A stretch of 64,000 nucleotides of DNA, taken from Tissierellia bacterium (lineage in GTDB: Bacteria > Bacillota > Clostridia > Peptostreptococcales > Acidaminobacteraceae). Positions 16,792 to 24,787 of the stretch are shown here, one piece after another. Made by a program: the position numbers and the translations under genes. The stretch covers positions 24,730-88,729 of the forward strand of contig DUPT01000056.1 of the NCBI GenBank assembly GCA_012838225.1, in the 5' to 3' direction. The notes under the pieces were generated by a model. That model made no database searches, had not been told where the DNA came from, and was given only the letters and a program-made list of their open reading frames with translations. Positions within the stretch are counted from its first letter, which is position 1; the number at the start of each line of letters is the position of its first letter.

Positions 16792-18033
16792 CTAGGCCGT
16801 CTTATCCGACTCATCCATCAGACGCCTCAGGGTCTCTAGGGCCAGCGTGATGTCCTCATCACTGTGCAGGCTGTTGACACAAAACCTCAGGCGGCCTTTG
16901 TTCTTAGGTACCGCCGGATAGAGGGCCGGTGGCACGGCGATGCCGGCTTCAAGCATCCTCAGACTGAGCTCGAGCGTCAGATCATCTCGTCCGGTCAGGA
17001 TCGGCAGGATGGCCGTGCCTTTGGCCAGCTTCATATCAAAGCCCAGCCGCTTCGCCTCTGAAGAGAAAAACTCGATATTATGGTGCAGCCTTTGCACTCG
17101 CTCCGGCTCGGCCCGTAGCAGCTCGATCGCTTTCATAGAAGCGGCTGCCAAGGGTGGACTTAGGCCGACCGAGAACATAAAGCCGGGCAGGTTGTAGCGA
17201 AGGTAGTGGATCAGCTTAGCGGAGCCGGCCAGATAGCCGCCACAGGTGCCAAGCGCTTTCGATAGGGTTCCCATTTTGATATCGATATCGCCGGGCGCCA
17301 GTCCGAAGTAGTCATCAACGCCGCCGCCCTTATCACCGATCACGCCGGCCGAGTGAGCCTCATCGACCATCAGCAGACAGCCATAGTCTTTTTTCAATCG
17401 GACAAACTCCGGTACCGGTGCAATGTCGCCATCCATCGAATAGACGCCCTCGATGATGATCAGGACCTTTTCGTATTTGTGACGATTGTTCTTCAGGATA
17501 TTCTCCAGCCCCTTGAAGTTGTTGTGTCCAAACGGTCGGGCATCGGAGCGTGAGAGGCGAATGCCCTCGGCGATCGAGTTGTGACTAAGAAGATCATAGA
17601 CGATCAGGTCATTCGGTCCGCAGAAATTGCCGACAAAGGTGACATTGGTGGCATGGCCGCTGACCAAGACGATGGCATCTTCGGTCTGCTTCCAGTCGGC
17701 GATCATCTGCTCAAGCTCGCGGTGGATGGTCTTTTCTCCTGCCAGGAGTCTGGAGCCGGAGGCTGAGGTGCCGTATTGTTCGACGGCCTCGATGGCCGCT
17801 TGATTGACCTGGGGATCGCCGCTCATGGCGATATAGTTATACGAGCCGAAGTTAAGCACCGCCTGTCCGGCATACATCGAGGTAGCTCTTAGGGCCGAAT
17901 CATGCGGTATAAAGTAGGGATTGACAAAATCGGGATCACCGGCCAATTCCTTTTCCCGGGCAGCAAATGCTTGATATTCGTGACTATCTTCAAAGCTTGT
18001 GATGGGTTTGAAGGTTTCTTTTTCCGAACTCAT
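16792..18033 (-). CDS. Alpha-oxoamine synthase family PLP enzyme (KBL/serine palmitoyltransferase-like)
   Basis: The ATG at 18033 follows GGGAGGAAAAA, so I discard 27 upstream in-frame codons. The 413-residue fold-type I PLP enzyme has VDEAHSAGV and the PLP-lysine motif TLSKALGTCGGY near residue 250. Members condense an acyl-CoA with glycine, serine or alanine; 2-amino-3-ketobutyrate CoA ligase, AONS and serine palmitoyltransferase cannot be told apart by eye. No threonine dehydrogenase or biotin genes are nearby, whereas an SDR diverges from the same promoter region, which leaves a sphingoid-base role open. Confidence 0.88.
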   Translation of the reverse strand: MSSEKETFKPITSFEDSHEYQAFAAREKELAGDPDFVNPYFIPHDSALRATSMYAGQAVLNFGSYNYIAMSGDPQVNQAAIEAVEQYGTSASGSRLLAGEKTIHRELEQMIADWKQTEDAIVLVSGHATNVTFVGNFCGPNDLIVYDLLSHNSIAEGIRLSRSDARPFGHNNFKGLENILKNNRHKYEKVLIIIEGVYSMDGDIAPVPEFVRLKKDYGCLLMVDEAHSAGVIGDKGGGVDDYFGLAPGDIDIKMGTLSKALGTCGGYLAGSAKLIHYLRYNLPGFMFSVGLSPPLAAASMKAIELLRAEPERVQRLHHNIEFFSSEAKRLGFDMKLAKGTAILPILTGRDDLTLELSLRMLEAGIAVPPALYPAVPKNKGRLRFCVNSLHSDEDITLALETLRRLMDESDKTA

Positions 18034-18125
18034 TTTTTCCTCCCGTCCGTCTGTGCGACATCGGTATAAATGGAGTATACTATAGATTAACAAATTATAA
18101 CATCTATCATGCAAAGGATTCGTTT

Positions 18126-18914
18126 ATGAGATATGCCTTGGTCACCGGTGCCAGCTCCGGTCTGGGAAAGAGTTTGGCTGAGCTGATGGCTCAGTCGGGT
18201 TATCATGTCTTTGCGCTGTCGCGAAGCATCGAACCATTTGGCGGAGAGCATATCACCACCATCCGGTGTGATATCACCGATGAAGACAGCCTCACTCAAG
18301 CGATGGCGATCATCCGACAAACCACCTCGGAGCTTGATGTCCTGGCCAATTGTGCCGGCTTTGGCATCAGCGGCCCGATCGAAACGACACCGCTGGCATT
18401 GGCCAAAAGTCAATTTGAGGTCAATTTTTTCGGGACCTTCAATATCACAAAAGCCGCTCTGGATTTCCTGCGACCAAGAAAAGGTCGGATCTTTACCATC
18501 AGCTCCGTGGCCGCCACCATCCCGATCCCGTTTCAGAGCTTCTATTCGGCGACTAAAAGCGCGCTGACGAGTTGGAGTCTGTGTCTTGATAATGAGCTTA
18601 GGCCCTTTGGGATTCGGGCCATCGTGGTCGAGCCGGGTGATCTGAGCACCGGCTTCACCGATCACCGGATCCATTCTGAGACGAATGATCTCTACTTGGA
18701 GCGCGTCACCGGGTCGGTCTCTCGGATGGAGGCCGATGAAAGAAAGGGACGGCCTTCGAATGAAGCGGTCAGGTATTTTCTTCGACTGATCGAAAAACAA
18801 AACCCCTCCCCCTACTATGTCATGGGGCTCGATTACCGGCTGTTTACGCTGCTCTATCGCTGGCTGCCCCGCCGATTGGCCAACCGGATCATCGGACGGA
18901 TGTACGCCCGCTAG
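18126..18914 (+). CDS. SDR-family oxidoreductase
   Basis: A 262-residue classical SDR with VTGASSGLG at residues 6-14, NCAGFGISG near 78, Ser in ISSVAAT near 124 and YSATKSA near 137. The C-terminal 60 residues are basic and aromatic, as in membrane-associated SDRs acting on lipids. It is separated from the alpha-oxoamine synthase by 92 AT-rich bases containing TATAAT-like boxes on both strands. A 3-ketosphinganine-reductase-like role is conceivable but unproven. Confidence 0.88.
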   Translation: MRYALVTGASSGLGKSLAELMAQSGYHVFALSRSIEPFGGEHITTIRCDITDEDSLTQAMAIIRQTTSELDVLANCAGFGISGPIETTPLALAKSQFEVNFFGTFNITKAALDFLRPRKGRIFTISSVAATIPIPFQSFYSATKSALTSWSLCLDNELRPFGIRAIVVEPGDLSTGFTDHRIHSETNDLYLERVTGSVSRMEADERKGRPSNEAVRYFLRLIEKQNPSPYYVMGLDYRLFTLLYRWLPRRLANRIIGRMYAR

Positions 18915-18922
18915 GAGGTATG

Positions 18923-19504
18923 ATGTTTCCCTGGCCCGCCTTTATCAGCTATATCATTATCACGACCAGCACCCCGGGACCCAATACTATCTCCAGTATG
19001 TCAAACGGTTCCAAGGTCGGTTTTATCAAGACCATCCCCTATACCCTGGGGATCTTTACCGCCTTCAGTCTGATCATGATGGCCTGTGCCGTCTTTACGG
19101 CCGGTTTGTTTCGCCTTATGCCGACCATCAAAACGCCGATGCTGTTTATCGGGGCGGCCTATATCTTTTGGCTGGCCTATAAGCTCCTGCGCTCAGACGC
19201 TGCGATCGATACGGGTTCGAGCTCCTCGGCTTCGTTTGGATCGGGCTTTTTGTTGCAGCTGGTAAACCCCAAGATCTATATCTATGGCATCACTGCCCTG
19301 AGCGGTTTTATCCTGCCGCATTATGACAGTCTCCCGATCATTTTGGGGTTTTGTGTTCTGCTGGCCTTTACCGGCTTTGTGTTCTGTCTGCTCTGGGCCG
19401 GTTTTGGTTCGTTGTTTCGAACGGTGTTTGCCAAGCATGCCCGGATCCTCAATGCGGTCATGGCCGGGCTTCTCGTCTATAGCGGGATCGCGCTTTTCTT
19501 CTAA
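18923..19504 (+). CDS. LysE/RhtB-family amino acid exporter
   Basis: About 193 residues with five to six hydrophobic helices. The N-terminal STPGPNTISS motif is the LysE/RhtB signature, and LVNPKIYIYGI is present mid-protein. Two ATGs lie after AGGAGG; the second (18923) has the better spacing. The gene follows the SDR by a few bases and is probably cotranscribed with it. The exported amino acid is unknown. Confidence 0.9.
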   Translation: MFPWPAFISYIIITTSTPGPNTISSMSNGSKVGFIKTIPYTLGIFTAFSLIMMACAVFTAGLFRLMPTIKTPMLFIGAAYIFWLAYKLLRSDAAIDTGSSSSASFGSGFLLQLVNPKIYIYGITALSGFILPHYDSLPIILGFCVLLAFTGFVFCLLWAGFGSLFRTVFAKHARILNAVMAGLLVYSGIALFF

Positions 19505-19542
19505 AGCCGCCCTTGAATCGGTGGATTCAAGCAGGGCTTGAT
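19503..19542 (+). terminator. Hairpin after LysE gene
   Basis: CTTGAATC and GATTCAAG pair, with a flanking GCC/GGC extension. The following T-run is weak, so this is a possible terminator only. Confidence 0.45.
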
Positions 19543-19587
19543 AGCTAATCCTCCGCCGAGCGGCTATGCTGGCATCAGGAGGTAAGC

Positions 19588-19779
19588 ATGAAACTACACC
19601 ACAGCCTAAGCCGTTTGGCTCACCATCGTGAGACCGATTTCCTAAGTCGGCATCACCGTCGTCAACACGTTTATCGTGACAGACTGAGGCGAGCCATTAA
19701 TCCGACGGAGCTCGAAAAGGAGCTCCCCGAGATCCGGACCGCCTTTCGCCAAAGCCTGAGTGGAGGAAGCTATGTTTGA
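19588..19779 (+). CDS. Small basic protein upstream of XRE regulator
   Basis: A 63-residue, Arg/His-rich protein beginning MKLHHSLSRLAHHRETDF, with AGGAGGTAAGC just before the ATG. Its stop overlaps the first codons of the XRE gene (ATGTTTGA), so the two are translationally coupled. No known family. The charge would suit nucleic acid binding, but that is only a guess. Confidence 0.65.
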   Translation: MKLHHSLSRLAHHRETDFLSRHHRRQHVYRDRLRRAINPTELEKELPEIRTAFRQSLSGGSYV

Positions 19780-20632
19780 TATGACAGACATCGGCAAAAA
19801 GATTGCCAAACGAAGAAAAGAACTCAATCTGACCCAGGTCGAACTGGCGGATCAGCTGCTCGTGAGCTATCAGGCCGTCTCCCAGTGGGAGCTCGGTAAG
19901 AGCATGCCCGAGCTCTCCAATCTGACCCGTTTAGCCGATATCCTCGACATCCCGCTGGATGAGCTCCTGGGACAAAAGTCCTCCCGGGTGGTCGATCAGG
20001 TGATCAAGGAGGAGCCGCTGCCCGAAGACGACCTGATCGAGGCTGCTCCCTTTATCAAGCCCCAAGCCATGGAGGGTCAACTCCGAGACCGGATCATCAA
20101 CAGCGCCTCACTCATTTCGTTGGCACCATTTCTTGACTCGAGCACGCTCATGCGACAGATCGAGCGAGGACCGGTCGATTCAACCACCCTGATCGCTCTG
20201 GCGCCTTTTTTGGATGAGGAGCATCTCAGTCGGTTATTGGACGAATTGATCCAAGGGGAGGTCTCGACCGGCCAACTGATCGCCTTGGCTCCGTTTGCCT
20301 CAAGCAGCTCCTTGGCCCGTCTGATCGAGCGATCGGCCGCTCGGATCAGCGGCACTCAACTGATCGCTCTGGCTCCTTTTCTAGAGTCGGAGGATCTCGG
20401 CCGGATCGTGCAGCAGGGAAAAATCAAGGATCTTCAGAACCGCTGGATCCTGACCGCCCTGGCACCCTTTATCGATCAGGCCGATCTGACCCGCTTGGTC
20501 GAACAGGATGTCACTGAGCCCGTGACCGACGATGTCGAATTCATTTCAGACGAAGCCGACGATCCCAGATCAGACGACAGCCTCGAGGGCCTGCTCGAAA
20601 AACTGAAGCACTTTCTCAAGTCGGACTCCTAG
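19772..20632 (+). CDS. XRE-family HTH protein with LIALAPFL tandem repeats
   Basis: The ATG at 19772 follows GGAGGAAG. The 286-residue product starts with an XRE helix-turn-helix (residues 5-60, LTQVELADQLLVSYQAVSQW). Residues about 90-240 hold roughly six repeats of 25-30 residues, each with a core like LIALAPFLDEEHLSRLL. The C terminus is acidic and ends in a short amphipathic helix. A few similar repeat-bearing XRE proteins are known from Clostridia without assigned function. It sits directly upstream of ExbB/ExbD-like genes, so a regulatory or coupling role there is plausible. Confidence 0.85.
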   Translation: MFDMTDIGKKIAKRRKELNLTQVELADQLLVSYQAVSQWELGKSMPELSNLTRLADILDIPLDELLGQKSSRVVDQVIKEEPLPEDDLIEAAPFIKPQAMEGQLRDRIINSASLISLAPFLDSSTLMRQIERGPVDSTTLIALAPFLDEEHLSRLLDELIQGEVSTGQLIALAPFASSSSLARLIERSAARISGTQLIALAPFLESEDLGRIVQQGKIKDLQNRWILTALAPFIDQADLTRLVEQDVTEPVTDDVEFISDEADDPRSDDSLEGLLEKLKHFLKSDS

Positions 20633-20649
20633 AGTCCGGCTTTTTTCCT
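20626..20649 (+). terminator. Intrinsic terminator between XRE and ExbB-like genes
   Basis: CGGACTC and GAGTCCG pair over a CTA loop that contains the stop codon, and run into TTTTTT. It may partly uncouple the motor genes from the regulator gene; a TATAAG box at 20678 could restart transcription. Confidence 0.75.
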
Positions 20650-20704
20650 GATGCTATTATTTCGCAAGCCTTTGTGGTATAAGTTAAGGTACAGGAGGCC
20701 AGCG

Positions 20705-21229
20705 GTGAACGAATCGATCCTAAGTGTCTATTGGAACAACTTTTTAAGCTTTGATTTTTTGATCTTCCTTTTGGCGGCAGTCAATGTCTATTTTTTAGTA
20801 CAGAGCCTTCGTCAGTCCCAGGCCATCGCCTCGATCCTCTACCCCAAGGGCTACCTGCCCGGCGGCTGGGAATCCTATGGGGATATGAAGAGCCATTATG
20901 ATGAGGTGATGAATATCAAAGGTGAACAGACCCTGATCGAGCATCGCCGGCGGATGAATTTAAGCTACACTGTTTTCGAGAATATTACCACGATCTTTCC
21001 CCTGATGGGCCTGCTTGGCACCGTCATCTCATTGATCCCGATGGTCAAATCCATCGGCACGATCGAACAGGGCTTGTTCTTTTCTGCCCTGACCTCTACC
21101 TTTTGGGGGATCGTATTTGCTATAATATTTAAAGGCATCAATGGCTATCTCGAAGCCGGCATCACCGAAGCCGAAAAGAATATCCAGATCTTCTTGGATC
21201 GCTACTCGACCATGGTCAAAGCCCCATGA
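20705..21229 (+). CDS. MotA/TolQ/ExbB-like proton-channel protein
   Basis: The start is a GTG at 20705, six bases after AGGAGG. The 174-residue product has a hydrophobic helix at about residues 13-31, a cytoplasmic loop of about 65 residues, then two helices holding FPLMGLLGTVISLIPM and ALTSTFWGIVFAIIFKGI. This three-helix plan and the glycine-rich third helix pattern match the MotA/TolQ/ExbB superfamily of ion-driven stators. It is shorter than E. coli ExbB. Its stop overlaps the next start (ATGA). Confidence 0.82.
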   Translation: MNESILSVYWNNFLSFDFLIFLLAAVNVYFLVQSLRQSQAIASILYPKGYLPGGWESYGDMKSHYDEVMNIKGEQTLIEHRRRMNLSYTVFENITTIFPLMGLLGTVISLIPMVKSIGTIEQGLFFSALTSTFWGIVFAIIFKGINGYLEAGITEAEKNIQIFLDRYSTMVKAP

Positions 21230-21750
21230 AACGAAAAGGTCTCCTGATCGACCTGACATCACTGCTCGATGTCATCCTGATCGTCTTGTTTTTGGTCCTG
21301 ACGACCTCAGCCGCCCAGGCCGCCACCGCCACCGAGGATATCGAAGCCATCAATCAAGAGCTCAGCCAGGCCAATCAGGCGCTGAGTGAGCAGGTGGAGG
21401 CGCTTGAGAGGCGACAGTTCGAGGGCACACCGACCGAGCAGAACTGGTATCAGGTCTACCGAGAACAGATCGGCCGGATCGAGGTCTACTTTCCGGATGA
21501 TCTTCAGACCGAAGCGATGCGTCTGATCGAGCCGGACGGGACTGACAAAAAGAAGCCTGAGACAGACAACCTGGCCGACTGGCTCCAAGAAGCCATCGAC
21601 GATATCGATCAAGAGGTGATCATCATTACCTTCAGCTATCGCAACGACGCCATCTTCTGGCGTGACTATACCGGCCTGCGGGATATCTTACTTCATATCT
21701 CCGGCTCCAGTAATAAAACGATCTTCTATGAAGAAGTTCCGAGAAAGTAG
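21226..21750 (+). CDS. ExbD/TolR-like stator partner
   Basis: A 174-residue protein with one N-terminal membrane helix containing IDLTSLLDVILIVLFLVL. The Asp of LLDV aligns with the proton-carrying aspartate of ExbD/TolR/MotB. A coiled-coil-like stretch (residues 40-65) and an acidic external domain follow. Translation is coupled to the ExbB-like gene by a four-base overlap, which is strong support for a complex. Unlike classical ExbD, the external domain is diverged and includes a Lys/Glu-rich insert around residue 110. Confidence 0.82.
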   Translation: MKRKGLLIDLTSLLDVILIVLFLVLTTSAAQAATATEDIEAINQELSQANQALSEQVEALERRQFEGTPTEQNWYQVYREQIGRIEVYFPDDLQTEAMRLIEPDGTDKKKPETDNLADWLQEAIDDIDQEVIIITFSYRNDAIFWRDYTGLRDILLHISGSSNKTIFYEEVPRK

Positions 21751-21755
21751 GCAAC

Positions 21756-22151
21756 ATGAGTTATAAAGTCCGACAAGACAAAAAAAGACGCCGTTTCCCC
21801 TGGCGGTTTTTGCTTGTGCTGATCTTGCTTCTGGCCATCTTTGGCGGCGGCATGAAGCTGGGGGTCATCCCGGGCGGACAGCACCTCTTTGGCAGCGATG
21901 GCATCATCATGCAAGAGGCCGAACCGCCGCAACAACTGCCCGATCCGATCGACTACCTGATCGTCGTTTCAGGCAATGAGGTATTGGTCGATGGTCAACC
22001 GATCGAATGGAATGATCTCGAAGCCATGATCGAACAGGCCGAAACGCACGACCGTTTCTCCCTGCAAGATGATCAAGCCATCAAGGAGACGTATGAGCGC
22101 GTCACGGGTCTTCTGCGAAAGCATAACCACGACTACACCGAAACCGAATAA
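21756..22151 (+). CDS. Membrane protein with ExbD-like external domain, no channel Asp
   Basis: A 131-residue protein with a basic N terminus, one membrane helix (about 16-33) and an external domain. In that domain, YLIVVSGNEVLVDGQPIEWN followed by DLEAMI strongly resembles the ExbD periplasmic domain pattern of a strand, VDGQPI and then a helix. Its membrane helix lacks the LLD aspartate. It starts five bases after the ExbD-like stop, so the three genes form an operon. It may be a second, non-proton-carrying arm of the same stator. Confidence 0.72.
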   Translation: MSYKVRQDKKRRRFPWRFLLVLILLLAIFGGGMKLGVIPGGQHLFGSDGIIMQEAEPPQQLPDPIDYLIVVSGNEVLVDGQPIEWNDLEAMIEQAETHDRFSLQDDQAIKETYERVTGLLRKHNHDYTETE

Positions 22152-22260
22152 ACAGGCTAAAAACATCCGTCTTCGATCAGTGAAGGCGGGTGTTTCTCGA
22201 ATCATGTAGTGAAAGCCAAACGGTCGATTGATAGGAAAAAAGAAATATCCCCAACGCTTT

Positions 22261-22293
22261 ATAAAACCGCCATGGTTCCGTGGCGGTTTTTTC
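22261..22293. terminator. Bidirectional terminator after the stator operon
   Basis: AAAACCGCCA and TGGCGGTTTT pair around a short loop and are flanked by A and T runs, so it can end transcription from both sides. Confidence 0.88.
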
Positions 22294-22355
22294 ATCGATT
22301 CCCAACTCCCGGTACATCCTAGAGATTCATTTTAAACGAAAACCATCCTTCAGAG

Positions 22356-22610
22356 TTAGGCTGCCAGCACACTGTAGCCGGCAGCAATCAGTCCCAGGAT
22401 CGTTAGGATGATAAAGAGCATCGTCTCAAATCGATGTCCCTTGCGATAAAAGTAGCCGGCATTTAGGCCAAACAGCAGTCCCAGAGCCAGCGGTCTTAGC
22501 CAGCCTCTTAGTAAAAAGATGACCAGGACGCCCACCAGCGGATTGAGCCAGCGGCGGTTTCGATCCATCCACCGGACAAACGGATCGTCAGGCTCGGGCG
22601 GCTTAGTCAT
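22356..22610 (-). CDS. Small membrane protein (84 aa)
   Basis: The ATG at 22610 follows GGGAGAAG and overlaps the glycosylase stop by eight bases; an earlier in-frame ATG at 22658 is less likely. The product has a charged N terminus (MTKPPEPDDPFVRWMDRNRR) and about three hydrophobic segments. No family recognised. Confidence 0.68.
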   Translation of the reverse strand: MTKPPEPDDPFVRWMDRNRRWLNPLVGVLVIFLLRGWLRPLALGLLFGLNAGYFYRKGHRFETMLFIILTILGLIAAGYSVLAA

Positions 22611-23100
22611 GGTCTTCTCCCAGCACCGCTTTTGTCCACTGCTTAAGCTTTGTGTCATACGTCATGGCGGCATTAGCCGGTGATGACGAGGGCACATAGT
22701 AGGCTTTCAGCTTTGGATGGTACTGATGAAAGATTTTTTCCGCCAATCGGCCATTGACGATGATCCGCTCGATGCCATGGGCTTGGACCAGTGATTCGAT
22801 ATCCGTCGGGACGATATTCCTAATCGAGGAATCACTGCTGCCGATGATCTCACATGACTCGATCACATCATAGACGGCGACCCCGTGCTTCGCCAAAAAG
22901 GCCTTCTTTTGAGCCAGACTCTCTGGCCGATCGTCTTGAAAGATATCAGCTAACAGTCGCCAAAAAATGTTCTGGGGATGTCCATAGTAGAACTGCTGCT
23001 CTCGGCTCTTGACCGAAGGGAAGGTGCCGAGAAACAGGTATTTCGGATGCTCTGGGATAAACGGTCCAAAGCCGTGATCGAGTTTTTCATGGTCTGTCAT
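22603..23100 (-). CDS. DNA-deoxyinosine glycosylase (UDG superfamily)
   Basis: A 165-residue uracil-DNA-glycosylase-fold enzyme. LGTFPSVKSREQQFYYGHPQN (positions 27-47) covers the active-site motif I, and VPSSSPANAAM near residue 142 is motif II. This matches the family annotated as DNA-deoxyinosine glycosylase or TDG/Mug-like, which removes deaminated bases. It is part of a minus-strand operon downstream of a D-aminoacylase gene. Confidence 0.88.
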   Translation of the reverse strand: MTDHEKLDHGFGPFIPEHPKYLFLGTFPSVKSREQQFYYGHPQNIFWRLLADIFQDDRPESLAQKKAFLAKHGVAVYDVIESCEIIGSSDSSIRNIVPTDIESLVQAHGIERIIVNGRLAEKIFHQYHPKLKAYYVPSSSPANAAMTYDTKLKQWTKAVLGEDHD

Positions 23101-23108
23101 TTTGTCTC

Positions 23109-24662
23109 CTAACGATAGCTGATGGCTTGAGAGACGTGGTGGCGCTCCTCTAAGAGTCCACCGCTTGCTCTATCATACACCCGGATCCCGTTACAAAAGA
23201 CCATATCCAGTGACAGATCCTCGTTTAGGATGCTCAGGTCGGCTTTATAGTCCGGTTTGAGCAGGCCCCGATCACCGAGCTGATAGCGCTTGGCCGTTTG
23301 ACCGCTCATTTTGTGGATCACCTGCTCGAGTGGCATCTGATGCTTCCTTCCAAGCTCTAAGAACTTTAAGAAGGCTTGATCGAGTGAAGCGTTTTGTATA
23401 CCGGCTTCTTCATACCAGGCGTCTGTCATATAGACACTTAAAGGATGCTTCATCAGTCGTTCAACGATCTCATCGTTTTGATAGCTGCCCATCAAGACCC
23501 TGGCTTTAAAGTCACTGTCTTCACAAATCTTCAGATAGGCTTCAAACGGTGACTGATCGATCAGGCGGGCGATCTCCACTACCGTCTTTCCGACATACTC
23601 CGGATGATCCTGACCGGCATAGGCGATCGTCATATCTGAAAAACCAAAGCCCAAAAGCTTCGTGGTCACGGCCACCATGGCCCGAAGCTTCAGTCTGACG
23701 GCCGGCTTTTGACGCTCCTCTGCCGAGAGCTTCATATACCAATCCGGCAAAACGACCGTGATGACTGAGGCGCCAAAATGAAACGGATACATATCAAAGC
23801 CGATCTCGTAGCCGTCTTCAGCCAATCGTTCGAGTCGTTTGAGAGCCGGCTCGAGATCCTTCCAGCTGCGTCGTCCGACAAAGATCAGATGACTATAGAC
23901 CGTTCGACAGCCGGTCGATCGGACCAGCTGTTCGATCTCTTCCAGGGCTTGGATGAGATGACTTTTAGACAATAAAGGATAGCTCATACTGATGGCTGAT
24001 TCGGCTCGAGGGTGGATCGTCAGGATCCGGTCGTACTTGGCACAAAGCCGGGCCACCTCGATCAGCTCCTCGGTCGGAGCAAACAGTCCCGGGGCATACA
24101 TCAGTCCCAGAGAGATCCCGGCGGCGCCATCGATCAATCCCTGCTCCAAAATGGCCATCATATCAGCCAGCTGTTGCTCTGAGAGCTCGGTCGTCTGAAG
24201 ACCCGCCACCGCTGTCCGGGCGGTACCGTGACCGATCAGGCTGGCGACATTCAGGCTGGTTTGACCATCGATCTCACGCAGCCAGTCGCGACAGCGTTCG
24301 TAGCGCTCACTCGGCGAGAGATGAAACAAACCGCCGCCCACCTCCGAGATATAGGGTGAGTCGGCCGAACAGCCAAAGGCTGAGAAGCCGCAATTACCGG
24401 TGATCAGTGTTGTGATCCCCTGGGATAAGAAGGGATCGAAAAAGGGCCGCTTATCCGGTTTAAGACAAAACCAGTCGTTGTGCGAATGAGCATCGATAAA
24501 CCCGGGTGTGATGATCCTGCCTGTCAGGTCGATGACTTGGGCCTCACCGGGATCGATGTCCTGACCGATCTGACAAATATGTTCATCCTCAATTAGAATG
24601 TCGCCTGGAAACGGCTGATCGCCGCTGCCATCAATGATCGTGCCTCCCTTGAAAAGGATCAT
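23109..24662 (-). CDS. N-acyl-D-amino-acid deacylase (D-aminoacylase family)
   Basis: The ATG at 24662 has GGAGGAGAG upstream, so nine earlier codons are dropped. The 517-residue amidohydrolase has the metal motif DAHSHND near residue 60, TGNCGFS near 94 and an internal HPRAES. It would hydrolyse N-acyl-D-amino acids or related amides with one or two metal ions in the cytoplasm. The neighbouring glycosylase is functionally unrelated. Confidence 0.9.
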   Translation of the reverse strand: MILFKGGTIIDGSGDQPFPGDILIEDEHICQIGQDIDPGEAQVIDLTGRIITPGFIDAHSHNDWFCLKPDKRPFFDPFLSQGITTLITGNCGFSAFGCSADSPYISEVGGGLFHLSPSERYERCRDWLREIDGQTSLNVASLIGHGTARTAVAGLQTTELSEQQLADMMAILEQGLIDGAAGISLGLMYAPGLFAPTEELIEVARLCAKYDRILTIHPRAESAISMSYPLLSKSHLIQALEEIEQLVRSTGCRTVYSHLIFVGRRSWKDLEPALKRLERLAEDGYEIGFDMYPFHFGASVITVVLPDWYMKLSAEERQKPAVRLKLRAMVAVTTKLLGFGFSDMTIAYAGQDHPEYVGKTVVEIARLIDQSPFEAYLKICEDSDFKARVLMGSYQNDEIVERLMKHPLSVYMTDAWYEEAGIQNASLDQAFLKFLELGRKHQMPLEQVIHKMSGQTAKRYQLGDRGLLKPDYKADLSILNEDLSLDMVFCNGIRVYDRASGGLLEERHHVSQAISYR

Positions 24663-24753
24663 ACGCTCTCCTCCAATGATGTAGTTCATACCTCTATTTT
24701 ATCACTTCTGGCTTTTTGATGCCTAACGGATTGGTCCAGCTACCGAGCAGCCT

Positions 24754-24787
24754 AAAAAAAGGATAGGCTCATGTGCCTATCCGGTGC
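24754..24787 (-). terminator. Intrinsic terminator after yqeB
   Basis: On the minus strand GGATAGGC and GCCTATCC pair around six bases and run into seven T. The hairpin overlaps the last codons of yqeB. Confidence 0.85.

Noticed and set aside
18087..18800. 237-codon minus-strand frame opposite the SDR
   Set aside because: The SDR on the plus strand has all family motifs; the antisense product has none.
19588..22151. Zorya anti-phage system
   Set aside because: ZorA/ZorB-like topology is suggestive, but no ZorC, ZorD helicase or ZorE nuclease is nearby and the ExbB-like protein lacks the long ZorA tail.
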